From an uncultured Acetatifactor sp. (GTDB taxonomy: Bacteria > Bacillota > Clostridia > Lachnospirales > Lachnospiraceae), in contig CAJUGT010000186.1 in NCBI GenBank assembly GCA_910586435.1, forward strand, positions 1-6,003: a stretch of 6,003 nt of DNA. Reading direction: 5' to 3'. The number at the start of each line of letters is the position of its first letter. Within the stretch, counting starts at the first letter, position 1. The notes under the pieces were generated by a model, which ran no database searches, had not been told where the DNA came from, and saw only the letters and a program-made list of their open reading frames with translations. This document shows positions 1 through 5,303 of this stretch, in pieces. A program made the position numbers and the translations under genes.

Positions 1-244
1 GAAGCTGCTCTGCTCCCAGGTGAAAATCGGAAGCCAGGTAAAGCAGATTGTATCCGGCATTAAAGCTTACTATAGTCCGGAAGAAATGGTGGGCAAAAAG
101 GTGATGGTACTGGTAAATCTAAAACCGGCCACGCTGGCTGGGGTGGTGTCCGAAGGGATGCTGTTATGCGCGGAAGACGCGGAAGGAAATCTGGCATTGG
201 TGAAACCGGAGAAGGAGATGCCTTCCGGCGCTGAAATCTGCTGA
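1..244 (+). CDS. metG: Methionyl-tRNA synthetase, C-terminal tRNA-binding domain (5' partial)
   Basis: Frame open from the left edge (first full codon at base 2), ending in TGA at 242-244, giving 80 visible residues. The segment reads as the second half of the EMAP/Trbp111-like OB-fold appended to bacterial methionyl-tRNA synthetase: QIVSGIK, YYSPEEMVGKKV, VNLKPATLAGVVSEGMLL and the ending PSGAEIC are characteristic of this domain. MetG charges tRNA(Met) with methionine in the cytoplasm; this domain aids tRNA binding and dimerisation, while the catalytic Rossmann core would lie upstream of the window. A GTG at 20 is in frame, but coding continues to its left, so it is not the start. A free-standing tRNA-binding protein (Trbp111/CsaA-like) remains possible because the N-terminus is not visible. 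The stop is 6 bases before the first possible start of the next gene, which suggests co-transcription. Confidence 0.88.
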   Translation, partial: KLLCSQVKIGSQVKQIVSGIKAYYSPEEMVGKKVMVLVNLKPATLAGVVSEGMLLCAEDAEGNLALVKPEKEMPSGAEIC

Positions 245-250
245 GACAGT

Positions 251-1237
251 ATGGCGGCAAGAGCAGTACCGGGAAAGGAGATGTGTGGCAGGAAATTGAA
301 GAAGGAAGAATTTTATTTTGACTCAAGGGATGGCAAAACGAAGCTGCATGGGGTGAGATACTGTCCGGAGGAAGGGGTAAAAGTCTGCGGCGTCTTACAG
401 ATTGTCCATGGAATGGCGGAATATGTGGAGCGCTATGAGGAATTTGCGAGTTTTTTTACCGCAAAAGGCATTGTGGTAACAGGAGAAGATCACCTGGGCC
501 ATGGCAAATCTGTGGATGCTGCCATGGGAGAAAAGTATGGTTATTTCTGTAGCCAGGATCCGGCAACAGTGCTGGTACGGGATGTGCATCGTCTGAAGAA
601 GATGACGCAGGAGAAGTATCCTAATGTGCCCTATGTCATTTTGGGGCACAGTATGGGTTCCTTTATTACTCGAAATTACCTGATTCGATACGGTACGGGA
701 ATATCGGCGGCGGTCATTATGGGAACTGGTATGCAATCCCGTGTGTCATTGGGGATTGCCAGGGCGGTGACCCGCATTCAAAAGTGTCTTCTCGGCGATG
801 ACCACAAGGGTAAGTTGATTGACAAGTTGGCCTTTGGAGGTTACAATAAAAATATTGATGCTCCCCGTACCCCTTTCGATTGGTTAAGCCGTGATCCGGA
901 ACGGGTAGACGCATACCTGGCGGATTCCATGTGCGGATTTGTCTTCACGGTAAACGGCTTTGGCACTTTGTTCGAGTTGGTTTCCAGATTGTACCGGGCG
1001 GAAGACTTGCGCAGGATACCTTCCAAACTGCCTGTGCTTATAGTATCCGGGACGGCGGACCCTGTGGGCGGTTACGGCAAGGGAGTGCAAAGGGCCTGTG
1101 ACTCTCTGGCAGCGGCAGGAATGGAAAATGTAAAGATGAAGATGTACGAGGGGGCCAGGCACGAATTGCCCAATGAGATAAATCGGGAAGAGGTAGTACG
1201 GGATATATATGATTGGGTGAAAGGCACGGTCTTGTGA
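251..1237 (+). CDS. Alpha/beta hydrolase, monoacylglycerol lipase/lysophospholipase-like
   Basis: Serine hydrolase of the 'serine aminopeptidase S33 / hydrolase_4' type. Visible in the 328-residue reading from ATG 251: the oxyanion segment IVHGMAEYVERY (51-62), DHLGHGKS (80-87), the nucleophile elbow GHSMGS (132-137, Ser134), the acid in SGTADPVG (Asp270) and the base in GARHELPNE (His304), so the catalytic triad is intact. No signal peptide or membrane segment is seen, so it is probably cytosolic. The family hydrolyses monoacylglycerols, lysophospholipids or other esters; the substrate cannot be read from sequence. The start is unsettled: ATG 251 has no Shine-Dalgarno, ATG 281 directly abuts AAAGGAG (274-280), and TTG 296 gives 313 residues and the family-like beginning KKEEFYFDSRDG, but with poor spacing. 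It lies between metG and a GNAT gene in one apparent operon. Confidence 0.87.
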   Translation: MAARAVPGKEMCGRKLKKEEFYFDSRDGKTKLHGVRYCPEEGVKVCGVLQIVHGMAEYVERYEEFASFFTAKGIVVTGEDHLGHGKSVDAAMGEKYGYFCSQDPATVLVRDVHRLKKMTQEKYPNVPYVILGHSMGSFITRNYLIRYGTGISAAVIMGTGMQSRVSLGIARAVTRIQKCLLGDDHKGKLIDKLAFGGYNKNIDAPRTPFDWLSRDPERVDAYLADSMCGFVFTVNGFGTLFELVSRLYRAEDLRRIPSKLPVLIVSGTADPVGGYGKGVQRACDSLAAAGMENVKMKMYEGARHELPNEINREEVVRDIYDWVKGTVL

Positions 1238-1722
1238 TGGATATCGGTACAAGATGGAAAGCTTTTGAGTTCAGGTGGGCCATGGAAAGCGAATGGTCTT
1301 CCGCAATGAAGTTGGTATGGAAAACGTTTCTGAAATTTGAAGGGAAGGATTATACTCAGGAAGGTATCCGGCACTTTTTTGATTTTATCACGGATGATAA
1401 ATTATTTGTTATGTTTCTTAAGGGAGAATATCAAATGATGGTAGCCCTTGACAGAGGACATATCATTGGTGTCGGATCTATTAGAAACAGGAATCAGCTT
1501 TCGCTTTTGTTTGTGGAAGAGGCCTATCATCATATGGGGGTGGGAAGTACCATTCTCAAGAGGTTGTGTGAGTACCTGAAGACGGAAGAGGGGGAGCGGT
1601 CCATGTTCCTTCAGGCGGCGCCCTATGCGGTGGAGTTTTATAGAAAACAGGGCTTTCGCACAATGAGGTCGGAACTGGATGTTGCAGGCATACGGGTGAC
1701 GCCCATGGAAAAAATGTTTTAA
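1237..1722 (+). CDS. GNAT-family N-acetyltransferase
   Basis: A 161-residue cytosolic acetyltransferase of the GCN5-related fold, which transfers an acetyl group from acetyl-CoA to an amine. The acetyl-CoA pyrophosphate-binding loop is visible as HHMGVGSTILKRL (98-110, the Q/RxxGxG/A equivalent with His for the usual Gln/Arg). It is preceded by beta-strand 4 (NQLSLLFV, 86-93) and followed by the motif-B region LQAAPYAVEFYRKQGF (125-140), whose EFYRKQGF ending is typical of GNATs. The length is normal for the family. ATG 1237 is chosen because its A is shared with the hydrolase TGA (TGATG), an arrangement typical of translational coupling; in-frame TTG 1213 and GTG 1234 would lie inside the hydrolase gene. 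No clear Shine-Dalgarno is present, consistent with coupling. The substrate is unknown; small-molecule or protein amines are both possible. Confidence 0.85.
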   Translation: MDIGTRWKAFEFRWAMESEWSSAMKLVWKTFLKFEGKDYTQEGIRHFFDFITDDKLFVMFLKGEYQMMVALDRGHIIGVGSIRNRNQLSLLFVEEAYHHMGVGSTILKRLCEYLKTEEGERSMFLQAAPYAVEFYRKQGFRTMRSELDVAGIRVTPMEKMF

Positions 1723-1788
1723 ACGGGCCCAGGGGGTAAGGAACTGATATTGTATAAATGGTGTCATGAATCGTCTGGCTTAAGCCCC

Positions 1789-1827
1789 GCAGTGACTTCA
1801 CCCTTTAGTGCCGCCTGGCAGCGACTT
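1789..1827 (+). repeat. Pair of 10-bp direct repeats upstream of the YesL-family gene
   Basis: GCAGTGACTT (1789-1798) and GCAGCGACTT (1818-1827) differ at one base and start 29 bp apart, just upstream of the AGGAGG of the next gene. The perfect palindrome GGCTTAAGCC (1777-1786) lies immediately before. They could be a regulator site or chance. I found no convincing -35/-10 pair in 1723-1846; TATAAA at 1753-1758 has no matching -35. Confidence 0.25.
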
Positions 1828-1832
1828 AAAAT

Positions 1833-1838
1833 AGGAGG
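1833..1838 (+). promoter_or_regulatory. Ribosome binding site deciding the GTG start of the YesL-family gene
   Basis: AGGAGG lies 8 bases before GTG 1847. This near-perfect Shine-Dalgarno supports the non-ATG start over any internal ATG. Confidence 0.85.
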
Positions 1839-1846
1839 ATATAATT

Positions 1847-2563
1847 GTGAGATTTTTTAATTTGGACAGCCCTTTGATGCAGGCTTTGAATAAGCTGGCG
1901 GATTTGCTGTGGCTGAATGTTCTGACAATGCTTTGCTGTATTCCCATTATTACGGTAGGGCCTTCCCTGACGGCAATGCATTACATGGCATTGAAGATTG
2001 CGAGAAATGAGGAGGGATATATCACAAGAGGATTTTTTAAATCCTTTAAGGAAAATTTCAGGCAGGGAGTGGTCATATGGCTGATTCAATTGTTTGTTAT
2101 CCTGGTGTTGGCGGGAGATTTCATTATCATGACCTATTCCGGCCTGGAATTTAATCAATTTCTGCATGTGATTCTCCTGGCCATTGCGATTATGGTATTT
2201 TTTATCAGTATGTTTCTGTACCCTGTGCTGGCAAAATTTGAGAATACTGTGTTTCGCACCATTAGAAACGCATTGTTTGTGGGAGTGCTACAGTTTCCGA
2301 AAACTGTGCTGATGATGATTATGACCGTGCTGCCGGTGGTGATGTTTTTTATGTTCCAGCAACTCATACCCGTGGTATTCTTATTTGGACTTTCTGTGCC
2401 GGCCTGGCTTTCGGCCAAGTTATATGACAAGTTTTTCCAAAAGCTTGAGGCTCAATACCTGGAAGCAAATCAGCCTGAAGTAAAGGAAGAAGAGAATGAT
2501 GAGAGGATTTTCCGGGATGAGCTGGATGAGAGTCTTGCAGAAAATACTCAAATCAGAGGTTAA
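1847..2563 (+). CDS. YesL/DUF624-family integral membrane protein
   Basis: A 238-residue membrane protein starting at GTG with AGGAGG 8 bases upstream. The N-terminal half has the familiar DUF624 pattern: a short FFNLDSPLM start, a first helix LLWLNVLTMLCCIPIITVGPSLTAMHYM (20-47), then a cytosolic-type segment ARNEEGYITRGFFKSFKENFRQG (52-74). Further hydrophobic segments lie at about 75-97, 106-128, 144-170 and 172-190, giving about five membrane spans. A strongly acidic tail (about 206-233, with EVKEEENDER) follows. B. subtilis YesL, the family namesake, sits in a pectin/rhamnogalacturonan-use operon, and relatives often accompany carbohydrate ABC transporter genes. The biochemical role is unknown; an accessory role in transport is only a guess. 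The sugar-importer ATPase gene 292 bases downstream fits that association. Confidence 0.85.
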   Translation: MRFFNLDSPLMQALNKLADLLWLNVLTMLCCIPIITVGPSLTAMHYMALKIARNEEGYITRGFFKSFKENFRQGVVIWLIQLFVILVLAGDFIIMTYSGLEFNQFLHVILLAIAIMVFFISMFLYPVLAKFENTVFRTIRNALFVGVLQFPKTVLMMIMTVLPVVMFFMFQQLIPVVFLFGLSVPAWLSAKLYDKFFQKLEAQYLEANQPEVKEEENDERIFRDELDESLAENTQIRG

Positions 2564-2606
2564 ATAAGGCAGTTTGGGGCTTAGAATTTACCAAAAGATA
2601 TACATG

Positions 2607-2636
2607 TTGTACAAATAAAAGCAAAAAAAATATACA
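2607..2636 (+). promoter_or_regulatory. Candidate sigma-A promoter for the ABC ATPase gene
   Basis: TTGTAC (2607-2612), an 18-base A-rich spacer and TATACA (2631-2636). The -35 matches TTGACA at 4 of 6 positions and the -10 matches TATAAT at 4 of 6. This would give a transcript with a leader of roughly 210 bases. An alternative -10, TATACT at 2741-2746, has a good hexamer but no recognisable -35 at 16-18 bases. The choice between them is open. Confidence 0.35.
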
Positions 2637-2687
2637 ATATGACTTGTGCTGGGAATTTTATCTAATAAAGTAAGCAATTTTTACAAT

Positions 2688-2842
2688 CGGTGAAAAAAAC
2701 TTTGTGAAATAGTAGTATGGCGCAGTGTAAGATTTTTCGTTATACTGATTGTAAGTGAAACGGTGTCAATACCATTTTGAATTTGAGAAAAATGGGCTGG
2801 CAAGATATCGGTATAGCTAAAGAAACAATGTGAACGGTGAAA
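2688..2842 (+). repeat. Three CGGTG motifs at about 73-74 bp intervals
   Basis: CGGTGAAA (2688-2695), CGGTGTCA (2761-2768) and CGGTGAAA (2835-2842). The last two are preceded by similar bases (GTGAAA and TGTGAA). The third, read as TGTGAACGGTGAAA (2829-2842), resembles the catabolite-response element consensus TGWAANCGNTNWCA with two mismatches and abuts the ribosome binding site. The second has a perfect right half but a poor left half. Regulator sites are possible; chance is not excluded. Confidence 0.25.
2772..2795 (+). promoter_or_regulatory. Small inverted repeat in the ATPase leader
   Basis: CCATTTT (2772-2778) and AAAATGG (2789-2795) form a perfect 7-bp stem around a 10-base loop. It is AT-rich with no following T-tract, so it is not a terminator. 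It could be a weak leader hairpin or an operator. Confidence 0.3.
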
Positions 2843-2846
2843 GGAG
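2840..2846 (+). promoter_or_regulatory. Ribosome binding site of the ABC ATPase gene
   Basis: AAAGGAG ends 9 bases before ATG 2856, a strong site that fixes this start. Confidence 0.85.
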
Positions 2847-2855
2847 TTTACAGTT

Positions 2856-3968
2856 ATGGCAAGTTTATCATTAAAGAATATCTGCAAGGTATATCCGAAT
2901 GGTTTTGAAGCGGTGAAAGACTTTAATCTGGAGATTGCCGACCAGGAGTTTATTATCTTTGTAGGACCTTCCGGATGTGGTAAGTCTACCACGCTCCGTA
3001 TGATTGCAGGCTTGGAGGATATTTCTTCCGGTGAGCTGAAGATCGGTGACAGGATAGTGAATGATGTCGAACCCAAGGACCGCGATATAGCGATGGTATT
3101 CCAGAACTATGCTTTGTATCCCCATATGTCCGTGTATGACAATATGGCATTTGGTTTGAAATTAAGAAAAGTGCCCAAAGATCAGATTGATAAGATGGTA
3201 AAGGAAGCTGCTAAGATCCTTGACCTGACCCCGCTCCTTGACCGTAAACCGAAGGCTTTGTCCGGTGGTCAGAGACAGCGTGTTGCCATGGGGCGTGCAA
3301 TTGTGCGTAGTCCTAAGGTATTCCTTATGGATGAGCCTCTTTCCAACTTGGATGCTAAGCTGCGTGTGCAGATGCGTATTGAGATTGCGAAGCTCCATCA
3401 GAGACTTGGCACTACCATTATCTACGTTACCCATGACCAGACAGAGGCTATGACTCTTGGTACCAGAATCGTAGTTATGAAGGATGGTGTGGTTCAGCAG
3501 GTTGATACACCTCAGAACCTTTATGAAAAACCCCGCAATTTGTTTGTGGCAGGATTTATGGGTTCTCCGCAGATGAACTTCCTGAATGCTACCATTAAGG
3601 TGACAGGCGATGTGGCAAATCTTGAAATTGCAGGACATAGTATTCCATTGCCTCCCGCAAAGTCAAAGAAGATTATTGATGGCGGTTATGACGGCAAGAC
3701 AGTTACTTTTGGTATCCGTCCGGAGAGCGTGGGTGATTCCGAGGAGTTTCTTGCGAAGTTCCCTCAGAGTACATTTGAGTCTACCGTAAGAGTATATGAG
3801 TTGCTTGGTGCGGAAGTGTTCCTGTATTTTGATTTGGATGAATTCCCTCTTACGGCAAGAGTTGATCCTGCTACCAAGGCAAGGCCGGGTGACACCATCA
3901 AATTTGCCTTCGATATCAATAAGATTCATGTATTTGATAAAGAAACCGAACAGATTATTACAAATTAG
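2856..3968 (+). CDS. ugpC: Carbohydrate ABC importer ATPase, MalK/MsmK/UgpC type
   Basis: A 370-residue ATP-binding subunit of CUT1-type sugar importers; two copies would dock on a permease pair at the inner face of the membrane and power uptake by ATP hydrolysis. All nucleotide-binding motifs are intact: Walker A GPSGCGKST (37-45), Q-loop FQNYALYP (82-89, Gln83), signature LSGGQ (135-139), Walker B KVFLMDEP (154-161), D-loop SNLDAK (163-168) and switch His193 in VTHDQTEAMTLG. Residues from about 240 form the C-terminal MalK-like OB/TOBE domain, including FGIRPESVG. Length is normal for the family. No permease or solute-binding gene flanks it, matching the stand-alone MsmK-like ATPases of Firmicutes that serve several importers; 'UgpC' is a family label, and glycerol-3-phosphate specificity is not implied. 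Frequent CGT arginine codons suggest high expression. A strong terminator follows. Confidence 0.95.
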   Translation: MASLSLKNICKVYPNGFEAVKDFNLEIADQEFIIFVGPSGCGKSTTLRMIAGLEDISSGELKIGDRIVNDVEPKDRDIAMVFQNYALYPHMSVYDNMAFGLKLRKVPKDQIDKMVKEAAKILDLTPLLDRKPKALSGGQRQRVAMGRAIVRSPKVFLMDEPLSNLDAKLRVQMRIEIAKLHQRLGTTIIYVTHDQTEAMTLGTRIVVMKDGVVQQVDTPQNLYEKPRNLFVAGFMGSPQMNFLNATIKVTGDVANLEIAGHSIPLPPAKSKKIIDGGYDGKTVTFGIRPESVGDSEEFLAKFPQSTFESTVRVYELLGAEVFLYFDLDEFPLTARVDPATKARPGDTIKFAFDINKIHVFDKETEQIITN

Positions 3969-3980
3969 TTCAGGGATTTC

Positions 3981-4006
3981 AAGGGGTGCCTTTGGCACCC
4001 CTTTTT
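3981..4006 (+). terminator. Intrinsic terminator after the ABC ATPase gene
   Basis: AAGGGGTGCC (3981-3990), loop TTT and GGCACCCCTT (3994-4003) form a perfect 10-bp stem, with a run of five T's at 4002-4006. It begins 12 bases after the ATPase stop and ends 39 bases before the likely start of the next gene. It should limit read-through into the regulator gene. Confidence 0.93.
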
Positions 4007-4045
4007 CGTATAAACTCATTTGGGAAAGGCATGGGGCAGGGTAGA

Positions 4046-5134
4046 ATGATTTCAAATCAGACGATTCAAATCAGCATAGATGAACTGAAGGCAATTACCA
4101 AGGTGGATTTATGTGTATATAATTTGTCCGGCGTACCAGTAGCATCCACCACTGGACAGATAGACATTGCGGCGGATCTCATCAGCGGATTTGCCTATTC
4201 ACCTGCGGATAGTCAGGTAATTGGCGTACATCATTTGCTGAAGATTATGGATGAGGGAGAGATTTTATATATTTTGGTGGCCAAGGGCAGTGGGGATGAC
4301 GCGTACATGGTGGGAAAGATTGCGGTATGTCAGCTGCAAAACCTTGTCATTGCGTATAAGGAAAGGTTTGACAGGAACAATTTTTTTCAGAACCTGTTAT
4401 TGGATAACCTGCTTTTGGTTGATATTTATAACAGAGCGAAAAAACTTCATATTGAAGTAACGGTGCCAAGGGCAGTTTTCCTGGTAGAAACGCATCTTGA
4501 GAAGGATGGAATTGTGACGGAATTGCTGAAAGGGATGTTTTCAGGCCATTCCGGTGATTATATTACGGCGGTAGACGAAAGCAGCGTCATACTGATTAAA
4601 GCGTTGGAACCGGGATATACCAATGAATCCTTGATGGAAGTTGCCGAGACCATTGTAGCGATGATGAATGCGGAGGCGCTGCTGAATGTCAAGGTCTCTT
4701 TTGGGACGGTGGTGCAGGAACTTAAGGATGTGTCAAAATCGTATAAGGAAGCCATGATGGCATTGGACGTGGGAAAAATTTTTTATGCGGAGAAAAACAC
4801 AATGGCTTACAGTACATTGGGAATCGGGCGTTTGATTTATCAATTGCCTGTCAATCTCTGCAAGATTTTCATAGACGAAATATTTGGCGAAAATGTGCCT
4901 TATAATCTGGATGAAGAGACATTGAACACCATAAATAAGTTCTTTGAGAATAATCTGAATGTATCGGAGACATCCAGGCAGTTGTTTGTTCATAGAAACA
5001 CACTGGTATACCGTATTGAGAGGATACAGAAGAATACGGGACTGGACCTGCGTAATTTCGATGATGCCCTTACCTTCAAAATCGCTTTAATGGTGGTAAA
5101 CTATATGAAGTATCTTGACAGCCTGGATTATTGA
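4046..5134 (+). CDS. PucR/CdaR-type transcriptional regulator
   Basis: A 362-residue cytosolic DNA-binding protein. The C-terminus carries the PucR-type helix-turn-helix: NLNVSETSRQLFVHRNTLVYRIERI (303-327), followed by GLDLRNFDDALTFKIAL. The middle has the GGDEF-like segment typical of CdaR relatives, VSFGTVVQELKDVSKSYKEAMMALDVGK (217-244). The N-terminal 110 or so residues (VDLCVYNLSGVPVAST) look like a PAS-like sensor; I do not see the RIGxxHEGA hallmark of the classical sugar-diacid recognition domain, so the ligand is unknown. ATG 4046 is chosen because AGGG (4038-4041) precedes it and MISNQTIQISIDELK is a sensible domain start; ATG 4031 is also in frame, and the longest reading (from 3986) starts inside the terminator. 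It sits directly downstream of the sugar ATPase gene, so control of carbohydrate uptake is a reasonable inference. No clear separate promoter was found. Confidence 0.88.
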   Translation: MISNQTIQISIDELKAITKVDLCVYNLSGVPVASTTGQIDIAADLISGFAYSPADSQVIGVHHLLKIMDEGEILYILVAKGSGDDAYMVGKIAVCQLQNLVIAYKERFDRNNFFQNLLLDNLLLVDIYNRAKKLHIEVTVPRAVFLVETHLEKDGIVTELLKGMFSGHSGDYITAVDESSVILIKALEPGYTNESLMEVAETIVAMMNAEALLNVKVSFGTVVQELKDVSKSYKEAMMALDVGKIFYAEKNTMAYSTLGIGRLIYQLPVNLCKIFIDEIFGENVPYNLDEETLNTINKFFENNLNVSETSRQLFVHRNTLVYRIERIQKNTGLDLRNFDDALTFKIALMVVNYMKYLDSLDY

Positions 5135-5237
5135 GTCTGTGAAGCTTTGGATTCCTGCATGGAGGCGCTGTAAGACCATTTTATTTGTGAATAGCAGTAA
5201 TAACTTAGACAACCCCCTGAATATACTTAGATAGAAA

Positions 5238-5266
5238 ACGACAATTGACAATTCATATGTGATAAT
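5238..5266 (+). promoter_or_regulatory. Candidate extended -10 promoter for the repeat-protein gene
   Basis: ACGACA (5238-5243, 4 of 6 matches to TTGACA), a 17-base spacer and GATAAT (5261-5266, 5 of 6), preceded by TG at 5258-5259, giving the extended form TGTGATAAT. The predicted start would be near 5273, about 30 bases before the ATG. A perfect TTGACA at 5245-5250 is closer to the -10 than a normal spacer allows. The ACAATT/AATTGT inverted repeat overlaps these elements and could be an operator. Confidence 0.45.
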
Positions 5267-5291
5267 TGTACGAATCAGATTTAAGTATGCA

Positions 5292-5297
5292 AGGGGG
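5292..5297 (+). promoter_or_regulatory. Ribosome binding site of the repeat-protein gene
   Basis: AGGGGG ends 6 bases before ATG 5304. It supports this start and lies in the right arm of the complementary segments described for 5212-5298. Confidence 0.75.
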
Positions 5298-5303
5298 TAT
5301 TCC

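Larger units (their letters stand above)
2564..2855 (+). promoter_or_regulatory. AT-rich non-coding leader of the ABC ATPase gene
   Basis: This 292-base stretch has no convincing coding sequence and lies between the YesL-family stop and the ATPase ATG. It contains poly-A tracts (8 A's at 2623-2630, 7 A's at 2693-2699), candidate promoter elements including TATACT (2741-2746), a small inverted repeat and three CGGTG-containing motifs, listed separately. I see no intrinsic terminator for the upstream gene, so read-through is possible. The length and content suggest the ATPase gene has its own promoter and regulation. Confidence 0.6.
5212..5298 (+). promoter_or_regulatory. Nested complementary segments sequestering the next ribosome binding site
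   Basis: ACCCCCT (5212-5218) is perfectly complementary to AGGGGGT (5292-5298), which contains the Shine-Dalgarno of the next gene. Directly inside, ATACTTA (5223-5229) is complementary to TAAGTAT (5282-5288), separated by a 4 x 3 internal loop. Further in, ACAATT (5241-5246, again at 5248-5253) is complementary to AATTGT (5264-5269). If transcribed whole, this could fold into one long interrupted hairpin that hides the start site. It has no T-tract, so it is not an obvious terminator. A promoter candidate lies inside it, so a transcript starting there would lack the left arm. Confidence 0.4.

Noticed and set aside
1723..1740. Terminator after the GNAT gene at GGGCCC
   Set aside because: The palindrome is only 6 bp, has no loop and is followed by AGGGGGTAAG rather than a T-tract.
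2681..3076. 131-codon minus-strand frame across the ATPase leader and gene start
   Set aside because: It overlaps the ATPase Walker A coding region and regulatory leader and gives no recognisable protein; it is a shadow.
3162..3638. 158-codon minus-strand frame opposite the ABC ATPase
   Set aside because: The translation has no recognisable domain and lies wholly over a gene with every ATPase motif intact; it is a coding shadow.
3986..4045. Upstream extension of the regulator to the start at 3986
   Set aside because: That start lies inside the terminator hairpin of the preceding gene and adds residues without family resemblance; ATG 4046 has a better-placed ribosome binding site.
5135..5180. 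Terminator after the regulator gene
   Set aside because: Only very short imperfect stems are present and no stem is followed by a T-run.
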